From: an uncultured Bacillota bacterium
GTDB taxonomy: Bacteria; Bacillota_I; Bacilli_A; RF39; UBA660
Reading direction: 5' to 3'
DNA length: 34,513 bases
Assembly: GCA_946611635.1 (NCBI GenBank)
Contig: CAMODW010000012.1
Coordinates: 1 to 34,513, forward strand
Shown: one piece after another, positions 6,197-14,780 of the stretch
Layout of the letters: every line of letters starts with the position of its first letter
Numbering within the stretch: the first letter of the stretch is position 1
Notes under the pieces: generated by a model
Database searches by the model: none
What the model saw: only the letters and a program-made list of their open reading frames with translations
What the model was told of the DNA's origin: nothing
Translations under genes and position numbers: made by a program

Positions 6197-9100
6197 CATC
6201 TTCTTCACCATTTTCTTCGTAATAGAAGTCTATTAACCTAGTCAAATAAGCATCTGAATCTTTAACAATAAATCCCATATCCTTTTTATAATTCTTATTA
6301 AACTCTGAAGAATAAGAAGAGGTTTTAAGTACTGCTTGTGAATCAAAGCCTGAACTAATCCAAATTCCCTCTCCCGTTGGATATAATGCTTTAAACCAAT
6401 CATCATAACTAAAGTCATTAACTTTATTATATTCTTCTACTAATATAACAGACATATCTTCATATTTTTTCACTTTTTCAGCTAATTCTTCTAGTACAGT
6501 TTGACTATCTAGCGAGTCTAACACCTTTTTTATGCCAAAAAACATCAAAACAACTTTAGGTCCCTTACCTTTATATTGTATTAATTTATCGGCATATAAA
6601 GATAGTCTATCTAAAACGGTTTTATAATTGTCAGCAAAATAATTTTTTACCTTTCCTTTTAATCTTTCTAGCTCCTTAGTAGTATCTACCACTATTATTT
6701 CCGTACGATTAATTCTATTTAAAACATCTGTCAAAGAAGATACAAAGCCAACCATGTTATTTAGTTTCATTGACATTATTAAAGCTCCAAAATTAGACAT
6801 TATATCTACTTTAGCTACTTTTAAGTTTTTCTTAATAATACCAACCGGAACATTCTTCAAGTCACTAATAGCACTTTCAACATCTTCCAAAGCAACATGT
6901 TCTGGTAATGTAGGAATCATCTCTGCCTTAGGTTGATTTTGTTCTTTTAACTTGTTTGTAAAATCAACTAAGTAAGCACTAAGTTCAGCTTCCGTTTGTG
7001 TTACTGAACAAGTCTGGAATTCGTGAATTCCGTTTATATTACACATACCTCTACCTTCAACATTCTTTGGTGTCTGTTTAGTTTTACCGTCCAAAGCATC
7101 AGCATAAGCATAAGAATCTTTAAGTTTTAAAGCAAAAGCTTTATTACAGTTTTGTAATACTTTAGAACCAACTCCAGCAGGACCATTTGCCGTTAATATA
7201 TATATTATTCCGTATCTAGTACAATCGCGAATATATCCAGGGAATTCTTCGTAAAATTCTTTATTAGTATCACTTATTCCTTCATAATTGTTCAAAATTA
7301 TAACTTTTAAAGGCAATTTGGAACCACTACTGGCAATATAATTTGCATATTCACCACCATAGTTGGCAAATAACTTTTTCCTTTTCTTTGTTTCAGCAGT
7401 AACCATTTTAAAGAAATTTGTATATTTTTCATCTTCTCCAGAAAATACCATACCTCCACATTGTGGAACAGTCATAAACATTCTAAGAGCCTCTGAACCA
7501 TAATCAACAGTGTAAAACTGTATTTCTTCAGAAGTGTGATATTTAGTAATAGAATATAAAATTGTATTTAATAAGTTCTCTCTTTCGGTTCCATCGTTAC
7601 CATAAACAACAGCATTTCCATCTTTTAACAAATTATAAGAAACAATACCTTGTTTTTGTACTTCAGGAGCATCATACTCGCCTATTGTGGCAATAACCTC
7701 ATATGGTTTATGAGTTACATTATATTTCTTTTCAATGTCATCAGTTAGAATAATATCTGGCACATTATCAAGCCATAATGTTTTTGCTTTCATCTTTTTC
7801 ATTTCCGCAACATTTATTATTTCTTTTAATACTGCACCAACCTGATCTCCTTGAGCTGTAACATTAGTATTTTGATTTCCAATCTCCATACTTTTGATTA
7901 TAGCTCCAGTATTATTAATAAAATTAACACTCTTATCAACTTTTTTCTGAATTTTATCTGATGGAAAATATTTAGCTCCACACCAGCCAGACTGGCCAAG
8001 AATATATATTTCATCCATACCTACTTGTAAATAAAATCTACCCGCTTGTTTTAACATAGCAGCATCTGGTTTTTTCAACATTTCATTAGAGTCACCGGCA
8101 TCTTGAACCTTCAAACAAACTCTAAATCTTGTATTTGACCAAATCTGATCGTTAACAACACCAGAAGGTTTCTGTGTTGCAAGTATTAAGTGAACACCAA
8201 GTGAACGACCAATACGAGCAACACTGATAAGATTATCCATGAACTCTGGTTGTTGTGCTTTCAACTCGGCGAACTCATCAGAAATAATAAACAAGTGTGG
8301 AATTGGATTTTCAACTTTACCTTCATGATAGAATCTTTGATATTTATAAATATCAACTGTTGATTCCCCTAAAGCATCACGAGCCTTATTAAACTCTGCT
8401 TGTCTTCTTTTAACTTCTGAGTCTATAGATACCAAAGTTCTGTTCATTTCAGCTACATCTAAGTTAGTAATAGTACCTGCTAAGTGTGGTAACCTTACAC
8501 CAGTAGTTTTATTTTCAAATGCACCAGCTAAACCTCCACCTTTGTAGTCGATTAAAATGAAAGCCACATCATCAGGACTATAATTAATAGATAAGGACAA
8601 AATATAAGTTATGATAAATTCTGATTTACCAGAACCAGTAGTACCCGCAATTAATCCATGCGGGCCATGTACTTTTTCATGCAAATCCAAATAAATATAA
8701 TTATTTCCTTCATCAATACCTACTTCAGCTCTTAATGATTTAGTCGAATCATTTGTAGTCCATCTATTTAATACATTTAATTGCTCAACTTTACCAATTC
8801 TTTCCATTTCTAAGAAAGAAATAGAATCAGGCATAGAAGCAGCAGACATTTCCATTTCTACAGGTATATTGGATAGTCTTCTTGTAAATTCATGCATATT
8901 AATTCCATAATCAATTTCATCATGGAAATTAAGCATTTCAGCTTTTTCATAAGAATTAGTAAGTAACCCAGATGATCCAGCATTTAAATTAATAAAGTTA
9001 GAACATTTACTTGGAAGCTTATTCAGCTTGTTTTCTATAATAATCATACTATAACCAAAATTAACATTAGCTTCTGTTATTGCCTTAATAAGATCAATTT

Positions 9101-10778
9101 TCTTATATTTTTCATACGAGTCACAAATAATTACATAATGAGGTTTAATATAGCTTGGATCAACTTGTTGCTCAGCAACAATAGATATCCTTTGTGTTAA
9201 TTCTGGCATCATCATTCCACTTAGCTCTTTAGCATCATCCAAAGTAGTTGCAAAAAACCTAACCGTTTTATCATTTGAAAAAACATAACTACTGGTTTTT
9301 AAAAAATCCCATCTTTTAACTCCTGCATCACTAGTAAATACGACAAATTTTAATTCATCATAACAATAGAAAGTCATTAATTGTAATAACACATTGTTCA
9401 TAAAACCATAACACATATCCTGGACACCCATTATAGCTGTTAAGACATTTTTACTAAATGAATAACCAAGAGGTGCATTTTCAATATACTTGTATTTTTC
9501 AATCAATTCATTAGCCATATCTTCAAGATCGTTTTGATCTACAGCAAAACCTTCCTCTGGCCAATCAATTTCAATATCTAAAGGAACATTGGCAGTACCA
9601 ATTCTTACTTCCAGATAATCATTTTGTTCTGAACGTTTACTCCAAAAATTGAATTTTTTAGCATTAATTATTTTCATACAATCAGCACAACTTAAAAGAT
9701 TTTCTCTCAAAATTGTTAACTGATTCAATTTAGTTTGTTTTAACTTTTCTTCTTTAAGTTGTAAATATTTTCCATATTTAGCATATAATTCTCTTCTTTC
9801 AACTTTAGCATCATGATCTTCTAATTTTTTTACAAACAAAGGCCATATAAAACTTGTAAGCAACATTAAAGCAGCCGTTAAAATACTTGGCCATAAATCC
9901 GCTAATGTTGCCTTCTTTGAAGTAATCTGCGTAATATCATTAATCAAAGTTAATACCGAAGAAGAAACCATCGATAACATAGGTACTATAGTAAGTACCA
10001 TAGATTCTATCTCTTTATTACCATCTGCTGGAGGTTTATCAATTTTAAATTTAAATGTTTCAATACTTCTTTTAATTCGAGGTGATTTAGAAAAATATTC
10101 ATCCTGACGATATAAATTTTCATCTCTTACTTCTCTATCTTTTAATTCTTGATCTATATCTTTTATTTGTTCTAAACCAGTAGCGTTTGTATCTACACTA
10201 ACTGAATCAAAGGGATTATTGATAATCAACTCGTTTGGTAAAATGTAAATTTTTAATCCTAAAATGTTGACTACATCTCCAACATTTATAACCTTTTCCT
10301 GATCAAATACTTTCTCATCATTAACATAAACTACCATCATTTTTTCAAAGTTATTAGTAATTACTAATCGTCCCTCTTTCTTGGTGATGGTACATATTAA
10401 ACCGATGATATATCTATTATCATAAAAAAAATTACATCCTGTTTCTTTACCAATTCTTAAATTGATATTATCTCCATAAGCATATCTTCTAAAACCAGTT
10501 TCTACTAAAGGACAAGTAAATAGAATGAAAGTCTTTTTATTTCTAACCAAAGTGTAAAACCTATTAGGAACCAATTCTATTTCATTTACTTTTTCGTTAC
10601 TATTATCGATAACACTAACCCATTCATTAGAACATAATATCCATTTGCCGTTTCTTGCTTCGATATTAATTAATTCGTCTACTTCGTTCTCATCATCATT
10701 AAATTTATAACTACCTGAAACTTGTGCTGGTAAGACAAATTCCATTAACTTATCTTTTAAAAAAACATCTATTTTCAC
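6189..10778 (-). CDS. essC: EssC-type FtsK/SpoIIIE ATPase, motor of the type VII secretion system
   Basis: A protein of about 1529 aa. Order: beta-rich FHA-like N-terminal region (about 1-195), two membrane helices (about 262-285 and 293-317), a linker domain, then three FtsK-like ATPase domains. ATPase 1 has Walker A GTTGSGKSE at about 712-720 and Walker B LFIISDEF at about 834, plus the arginine-rich RIGRSLGVHLILATQKP segment. ATPase 2 (near 1060, YGNDGTEREN; IILNNYE) and ATPase 3 (near 1331) have degraded P-loops, as in other EssC proteins. The frame opens at a GTG at 10787, but the AGAGGTG ribosome site covers that codon, so the GTG at 10778, 6 nt downstream, is chosen. It is the first gene of its operon. 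Confidence 0.93.
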   Translation of the reverse strand: MKIDVFLKDKLMEFVLPAQVSGSYKFNDDENEVDELINIEARNGKWILCSNEWVSVIDNSNEKVNEIELVPNRFYTLVRNKKTFILFTCPLVETGFRRYAYGDNINLRIGKETGCNFFYDNRYIIGLICTITKKEGRLVITNNFEKMMVVYVNDEKVFDQEKVINVGDVVNILGLKIYILPNELIINNPFDSVSVDTNATGLEQIKDIDQELKDREVRDENLYRQDEYFSKSPRIKRSIETFKFKIDKPPADGNKEIESMVLTIVPMLSMVSSSVLTLINDITQITSKKATLADLWPSILTAALMLLTSFIWPLFVKKLEDHDAKVERRELYAKYGKYLQLKEEKLKQTKLNQLTILRENLLSCADCMKIINAKKFNFWSKRSEQNDYLEVRIGTANVPLDIEIDWPEEGFAVDQNDLEDMANELIEKYKYIENAPLGYSFSKNVLTAIMGVQDMCYGFMNNVLLQLMTFYCYDELKFVVFTSDAGVKRWDFLKTSSYVFSNDKTVRFFATTLDDAKELSGMMMPELTQRISIVAEQQVDPSYIKPHYVIICDSYEKYKKIDLIKAITEANVNFGYSMIIIENKLNKLPSKCSNFINLNAGSSGLLTNSYEKAEMLNFHDEIDYGINMHEFTRRLSNIPVEMEMSAASMPDSISFLEMERIGKVEQLNVLNRWTTNDSTKSLRAEVGIDEGNNYIYLDLHEKVHGPHGLIAGTTGSGKSEFIITYILSLSINYSPDDVAFILIDYKGGGLAGAFENKTTGVRLPHLAGTITNLDVAEMNRTLVSIDSEVKRRQAEFNKARDALGESTVDIYKYQRFYHEGKVENPIPHLFIISDEFAELKAQQPEFMDNLISVARIGRSLGVHLILATQKPSGVVNDQIWSNTRFRVCLKVQDAGDSNEMLKKPDAAMLKQAGRFYLQVGMDEIYILGQSGWCGAKYFPSDKIQKKVDKSVNFINNTGAIIKSMEIGNQNTNVTAQGDQVGAVLKEIINVAEMKKMKAKTLWLDNVPDIILTDDIEKKYNVTHKPYEVIATIGEYDAPEVQKQGIVSYNLLKDGNAVVYGNDGTERENLLNTILYSITKYHTSEEIQFYTVDYGSEALRMFMTVPQCGGMVFSGEDEKYTNFFKMVTAETKKRKKLFANYGGEYANYIASSGSKLPLKVIILNNYEGISDTNKEFYEEFPGYIRDCTRYGIIYILTANGPAGVGSKVLQNCNKAFALKLKDSYAYADALDGKTKQTPKNVEGRGMCNINGIHEFQTCSVTQTEAELSAYLVDFTNKLKEQNQPKAEMIPTLPEHVALEDVESAISDLKNVPVGIIKKNLKVAKVDIMSNFGALIMSMKLNNMVGFVSSLTDVLNRINRTEIIVVDTTKELERLKGKVKNYFADNYKTVLDRLSLYADKLIQYKGKGPKVVLMFFGIKKVLDSLDSQTVLEELAEKVKKYEDMSVILVEEYNKVNDFSYDDWFKALYPTGEGIWISSGFDSQAVLKTSSYSSEFNKNYKKDMGFIVKDSDAYLTRLIDFYYEENGEEDDE

Positions 10779-10806
10779 AAGAAACACCTCTACTTTATTC
10801 TACTTA

Positions 10807-10834
10807 ATAATACCATAAATATTGATAATGTTAA
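10807..10834 (-). promoter_or_regulatory. Promoter of the T7SS operon (upstream of essC)
   Basis: Minus strand: -35 TTAACA (10829-10834), 16-nt spacer, extended -10 TGGTATTAT (TATTAT at 10807-10812). It lies between the terminator of the acyltransferase operon and essC, about 29 nt upstream of the chosen GTG. Confidence 0.65.
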
Positions 10835-10840
10835 ATATAT

Positions 10841-10872
10841 AAAATAAAAAGATACTAATTTTTCTTAGTATC
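10841..10872 (-). terminator. Terminator of the PlsC/AMP-ligase/PlsC operon
   Basis: An 8-bp stem (10851-10858 with 10865-10872, GATACTAA/TTAGTATC) is followed on the minus strand by TTTTTATTTT. The stem overlaps the stop codon of the last gene. Its stem sequence is nearly the same as that of the T7SS operon terminator at 338-359. Confidence 0.85.
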
Positions 10873-11514
10873 TTGATTTCTACTTTGTAACTCTTCTTCC
10901 ATTGTTCTATTAGAGTCTTTTAGATTATCTTTCATTAAGCTTTCTATATCTTCTCTTAACATATCATTATATTTAGCATAATCATGATCTTCTACTTTAA
11001 AAGGAACACCAAATCTTATCATAAGATTCTTACTTCTAAATACATAATCTCCTGTTACAGCACAAGGGACAATATAAGAATCAGTATTATAAGACATAGA
11101 AACAGCTCCATATTTTAATGGTAAAAGCACCTTATCATAAGTCTTATTTCTGGTTCCTTCTGGAAATATACCTATAGCTCCCTTATTCTTTAATACTTCC
11201 ATAGCTATATCTTTAGATACATCTTCTTTATTACCTCTATCAACAGGTATACAACCAACTAACTTAAAAAACCAAGCTAATTTACCTTCAAAATACTCTT
11301 TTTTAGCCATATAATGAATATTTCTTTTAGTAGCCATAATAGCTAAACATTGATCATATACATGTTTATGATTACTAGCAATAATTATAGATCCTTCTTT
11401 AGGAATATATTCTTTTCCTACAATTGTAGGATTATACCATAATTTAAATAATACTCTCATTATAGGTGTTAATAAATTATATCCCCATTCATTCAATTTA
11501 GTTTTCTTTTTCAT
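10855..11514 (-). CDS. plsC: 1-acylglycerol-3-phosphate acyltransferase (PlsC family), second copy
   Basis: A 219-aa member of the LPLAT family, which transfers an acyl group to lysophosphatidic acid or a related lysolipid at the membrane. Motifs in order: N-H-K-H-V-Y-D (HX4D catalytic) near residue 52, VDRG near 96, FPEGTRNK near 118, and the IVPCAV block near 150. A moderately hydrophobic N-terminal helix (LLTPIMRVLFKLWYN) suits membrane association. Its ATG lies 17 nt inside the end of the AMP-ligase gene, so the genes are coupled. All four motif blocks are intact; substrate choice cannot be told from sequence. Confidence 0.9.
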   Translation of the reverse strand: MKKKTKLNEWGYNLLTPIMRVLFKLWYNPTIVGKEYIPKEGSIIIASNHKHVYDQCLAIMATKRNIHYMAKKEYFEGKLAWFFKLVGCIPVDRGNKEDVSKDIAMEVLKNKGAIGIFPEGTRNKTYDKVLLPLKYGAVSMSYNTDSYIVPCAVTGDYVFRSKNLMIRFGVPFKVEDHDYAKYNDMLREDIESLMKDNLKDSNRTMEEELQSRNQDTKKN

Positions 11515-13261
11515 TTTCTCTTAACTTCCTATTCTCTTCTTGCAATTTTCTAAAATCTACTTTTCCAACCATAGTTTTAGGTAAACTCTTACGATATTCA
11601 AATTCTTTAGGTATCGCATAATGAGATAGATTCTCCTTACATAATTTTTTTATTTCTTCTTTTAAACTATCAGTTTCATAATATCCTTTTTTTAATACTA
11701 TATAAGCTTTAGCTACTTCTACCTTATATGGATGAGGAACACCTACTACTGAGCAATTTAATACTGCTTCATGGCTTTCTATTACTTCTTCTATTTGCGA
11801 AGGATATACATTATAGCCAGATGATACTATCATTCTTTTTAATCTTTGTTTATAAGTAATAAAACCATCTTCATCCATAGAACCTATATCTCCAGAATGT
11901 AACCAAATATTACCATCACTATGAATATGTAATGCATCATTAGTTTCTTTCTCATTATTATAATAACCAAGCATTACTGTAGATCCACAAATACATATTT
12001 CTCCATCTTCTCCATAAGGTACTTCTTCATCAGTACCAGGTTTAACAATTTGAACATAAGTTCCTGGCCAAGGAATACCTATAGTACCAGGTCTAGTCTT
12101 ATCTTTTCTATCAAAAGATACTGCAGCAACAGCTTCTGTCATACCATAACCTTGTGTTAAGACAGTATTAGCTCCTCGTTCATGTAAAAAATCATTAATC
12201 TTTTCTACTCTTCTTTTATTAAGAGTATCTCCTCCACTAATAACATATTTTAAATTAGATAAATCTACATCTTGCATACCTTGATTAGAAGTCATAGCTT
12301 CAAATAATGTCGGAACACCAACTAATACAGTAGGTTTATAATTCTTAATTAATTTATCAAATTCTTTAGCATTAAATTGTGGTACTAAAACTATTTTAGC
12401 TCCAACAGACAATGCATCTGTAATAGAAACAGATAATCCAAAACCATGAAAGATAGGCATTATACCTAAAATAACATCATCACTAGCTAAATCAGGCAAA
12501 GCTATTTTAGCTTGTATAGTTTGTGTATTAACATTTCCATTAGATAATACTATCCCCTTTGGTGTACCAGTACTACCACCACTATGTAATATTAAAGCCG
12601 GAGTATCTCTCCTAATCTTAGTTTTATACTCTTTATTATAATTATCACTACTCTTAATAAAATCTTTAAAATATATATATAAATCACTCTTACGAGGTTT
12701 CTCTACTTTTCTACCTTGAGTAATATAATAACCAATTTTATAAAGCATATTCATTGAATCTTGAGCAGATAAAATAACCACCTTTTGTACTGTAGTATCT
12801 TTTATAAAACCCTTTATCTTACTATAACAAATATCCATAGCAACTAACATAATAGAAGAATATCTATCAAGAGCTTCCTTTATCTCTTTCTCTGCCGATA
12901 ATGGATGAACTATATTAGCTACAACTCCTATCTTATTTAAACCATATATAACATATAAAGCTTCTGGTATATTAGCAGATAATATAGTAACTACATCCCC
13001 CTTTCTAAGTCCATAACTTAGAAAAGCTTTAGATACTTCATCTATCTTCCTAAAAAAATCACTATAAGATAACTTTAAACCATAATAATCTAAAGCTATA
13101 TTATCTTTAAAAGCATAATGTTTTCTATATAAATACTCATATATAGATATATTAGGTACTTCAAATATCATATTCTTAGCACCATAATACTTCTTCCAAG
13201 GAGCTTTAGGTCTCTTTTTAAACCCTATTAATCTAAAAAAACTACTATTTAGAATCGCCAT
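11498..13261 (-). CDS. AMP-dependent acyl-CoA/acyl-ACP synthetase (FadD/Aas-like)
   Basis: A 587-aa adenylate-forming enzyme that activates fatty acids with ATP. Motifs: P-loop LHSGGSTGTPKG at about 222-233, YGMTEAVAAV (A5), HSGDIGSMDEDGF (A7), RMIVSSGYNVYPSQIEE (A8), and a C-terminal PKTMVGKVDF whose Lys completes catalysis. The length suits long-chain acyl-CoA ligases. It is flanked on both sides by PlsC acyltransferases with 17-nt overlaps, an unfused equivalent of the PlsC plus synthetase of Aas. A role in incorporating external fatty acids into phospholipid, or in lysolipid repair, is likely. Acyl acceptor (CoA or ACP) unknown. GGAGG lies just before the ATG. Confidence 0.9.
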   Translation of the reverse strand: MAILNSSFFRLIGFKKRPKAPWKKYYGAKNMIFEVPNISIYEYLYRKHYAFKDNIALDYYGLKLSYSDFFRKIDEVSKAFLSYGLRKGDVVTILSANIPEALYVIYGLNKIGVVANIVHPLSAEKEIKEALDRYSSIMLVAMDICYSKIKGFIKDTTVQKVVILSAQDSMNMLYKIGYYITQGRKVEKPRKSDLYIYFKDFIKSSDNYNKEYKTKIRRDTPALILHSGGSTGTPKGIVLSNGNVNTQTIQAKIALPDLASDDVILGIMPIFHGFGLSVSITDALSVGAKIVLVPQFNAKEFDKLIKNYKPTVLVGVPTLFEAMTSNQGMQDVDLSNLKYVISGGDTLNKRRVEKINDFLHERGANTVLTQGYGMTEAVAAVSFDRKDKTRPGTIGIPWPGTYVQIVKPGTDEEVPYGEDGEICICGSTVMLGYYNNEKETNDALHIHSDGNIWLHSGDIGSMDEDGFITYKQRLKRMIVSSGYNVYPSQIEEVIESHEAVLNCSVVGVPHPYKVEVAKAYIVLKKGYYETDSLKEEIKKLCKENLSHYAIPKEFEYRKSLPKTMVGKVDFRKLQEENRKLRENEKEN

Positions 13262-13829
13262 TACCTGCCTCCAATCTTTTTTCTATAATATTTCTTAATT
13301 TATTATTTTCTTCTGTTAAATCTTTTTTAACCTTATATGGTTTTAAAAACTCTATTTTAAGCGTATTATTAAAAATTTTATATTTACCAGTAATAACAAA
13401 TGGTATTAAATAACTATTAGTATCATAAGCCATCTTAACACTACCTATTTTAAAAGGTAGTGTTAAATCATTACCTCTATTTATTGTTGCTTCCGGAAAT
13501 ATCCCAATTACCTTATTATCTTTTAATACCTCCTTAGCACTATTTAAAGCTTCTTTATCATGTATATTTCTATTAACAAATATTAAACCCATATTCTTAA
13601 ATATTAAACCCTTTAATCCTTTAGATAAACTATCTTTACCTAAGAAATGAATAGTTCTTTTAGTACTAGACATTAAAAGCCAACAATCTAATATATTAGT
13701 ATGATTACCAGCAAGAACTATACCACCATCTTTAGGTATATTATCTAAACCTACATACTTAGGACGATATAAAATAATCATTAAAAACCTTATTATAGGC
13801 CTAACAATTCTATATAATAATACATCCAT
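13245..13829 (-). CDS. plsC: 1-acylglycerol-3-phosphate acyltransferase (PlsC family), first copy
   Basis: A 194-aa LPLAT-family acyltransferase. Visible blocks: NHTNILD (HX4D) near residue 43, FVNRN near 90, FPEATINRG near 115 (the usual EGTR replaced by EATI), and YLIPFVI near 142. The missing Gly and Arg in block III distinguish it from the second copy and may reflect a different substrate. Start: ATG 5 nt from a GAAAGGATTG site. It leads a three-gene operon and overlaps the AMP ligase by 17 nt. Family call firm; specificity unknown. Confidence 0.9.
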   Translation of the reverse strand: MDVLLYRIVRPIIRFLMIILYRPKYVGLDNIPKDGGIVLAGNHTNILDCWLLMSSTKRTIHFLGKDSLSKGLKGLIFKNMGLIFVNRNIHDKEALNSAKEVLKDNKVIGIFPEATINRGNDLTLPFKIGSVKMAYDTNSYLIPFVITGKYKIFNNTLKIEFLKPYKVKKDLTEENNKLRNIIEKRLEAGNGDSK

Positions 13830-13853
13830 ATATTCAATCCTTTCATAAGTATT

Positions 13854-13862
13854 ATTTTATCA
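13854..13862 (-). promoter_or_regulatory. Extended -10 for the PlsC/AMP-ligase operon
   Basis: TGATAAAAT on the minus strand, about 25 nt upstream of the first plsC start. It lies back-to-back with the extended -10 of the divergent gene at 13869-13877. Confidence 0.5.
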
Positions 13863-13868
13863 TATTTA

Positions 13869-13877
13869 TGATATAAT
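13869..13877 (+). promoter_or_regulatory. Extended -10 for the 282-aa anchored protein gene
   Basis: TGATATAAT (plus strand), 25 nt before the ATG at 13902. The same nonamer recurs upstream of several other genes here. Confidence 0.6.
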
Positions 13878-13901
13878 GATAGTAGAAATAGAGATGATAT
13901 A

Positions 13902-14750
13902 ATGAAGAAGACCAAAGATCCATTTATAAAAATAAGAATAATACTAGCCTCAATATTCCTAACTATAATACTAGGTGGCTGGATAATATATGGTTATACT
14001 TTTATAAAAACTAACCCTGCAAAAATACTAACTAAACTAAGTAATATAGAAAAACAAAATATTAATAATAATATTGATAATATAGATTTCAAAAGTGAAA
14101 AAAACTATACCATATCACTAAATAATGATAAGTGTATTAATCTATATATTAACTTACCTAAGAATAAACTATATTTATATAACGATAAAGAATATTATAA
14201 TTTATTAAAAGATTATAATCTTAGTACTAATTCTAAAGATTATAAAAACATCTTTAATTCCTTAATAGATAGTTTAACTTTAAACTATAAAATACTTGAT
14301 AAAAATAAAAAGAAAGATGATAAAAAAGGCTATTATATTTATTCTTATTCTCTAAATGAATTACACCCTATTACTAACACTTTAAAAACTGATAAAACCT
14401 TTATAGATTCCTTAAAAAAATCATTTAAATTAAATGATAATAAAATACTAGAATTATTAAATAAATATAATGATTCTTCTATCGGTTTAAATATAGTAAC
14501 TGAAGGTAAAAATAGAAATATAGTTTATTATAATTTAAAAATAGATAATCTATTTAGCTTTTATAAAGAGAATAACTATATAACTGGTTTCTTCCTAGAT
14601 TATGGTTTTACTTATGATAAAAATTTAACCATATATACAGAAGAAAATGAATACCAAGCTACTATACAAGAAAATAAAGAGGAATTTAATATTAGTAATT
14701 ATACTGAGAATACTTCATTAGAAGAAGTATTAGCTATAATAAAACAATAA
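13902..14750 (+). CDS. Membrane-anchored extracytoplasmic protein, function unknown
   Basis: A 282-aa protein with a basic N-terminus (MKKTKDPFIKIR), one membrane anchor at about residues 13-34 (IILASIFLTIILGGWIIYGY) and a Lys/Asn/Tyr-rich outer domain without Cys pairs or catalytic motifs I can recognise. The outer part has alternating hydrophobic strands (YTISLNNDKCINLYINLP, NRNIVYYNLKID) and resembles lipoprotein-like beta folds in general, not a specific family. It is transcribed alone and opposite to its neighbours, ending at a terminator shared with the convergent gene. Confidence 0.8.
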   Translation: MKKTKDPFIKIRIILASIFLTIILGGWIIYGYTFIKTNPAKILTKLSNIEKQNINNNIDNIDFKSEKNYTISLNNDKCINLYINLPKNKLYLYNDKEYYNLLKDYNLSTNSKDYKNIFNSLIDSLTLNYKILDKNKKKDDKKGYYIYSYSLNELHPITNTLKTDKTFIDSLKKSFKLNDNKILELLNKYNDSSIGLNIVTEGKNRNIVYYNLKIDNLFSFYKENNYITGFFLDYGFTYDKNLTIYTEENEYQATIQENKEEFNISNYTENTSLEEVLAIIKQ

Positions 14751-14780
14751 AAATACATCTCATTCTTGAGATGTATTTTT
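14749..14780. terminator. Bidirectional terminator between convergent genes
   Basis: A 13-bp stem (14750-14762 with 14767-14779, ending CATCTCA/TGAGATG) with loop TTCT. A/T runs at both ends give a T-tract on either strand. It serves the plus-strand gene ending at 14750 and the minus-strand gene ending at 14760. Confidence 0.9.
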
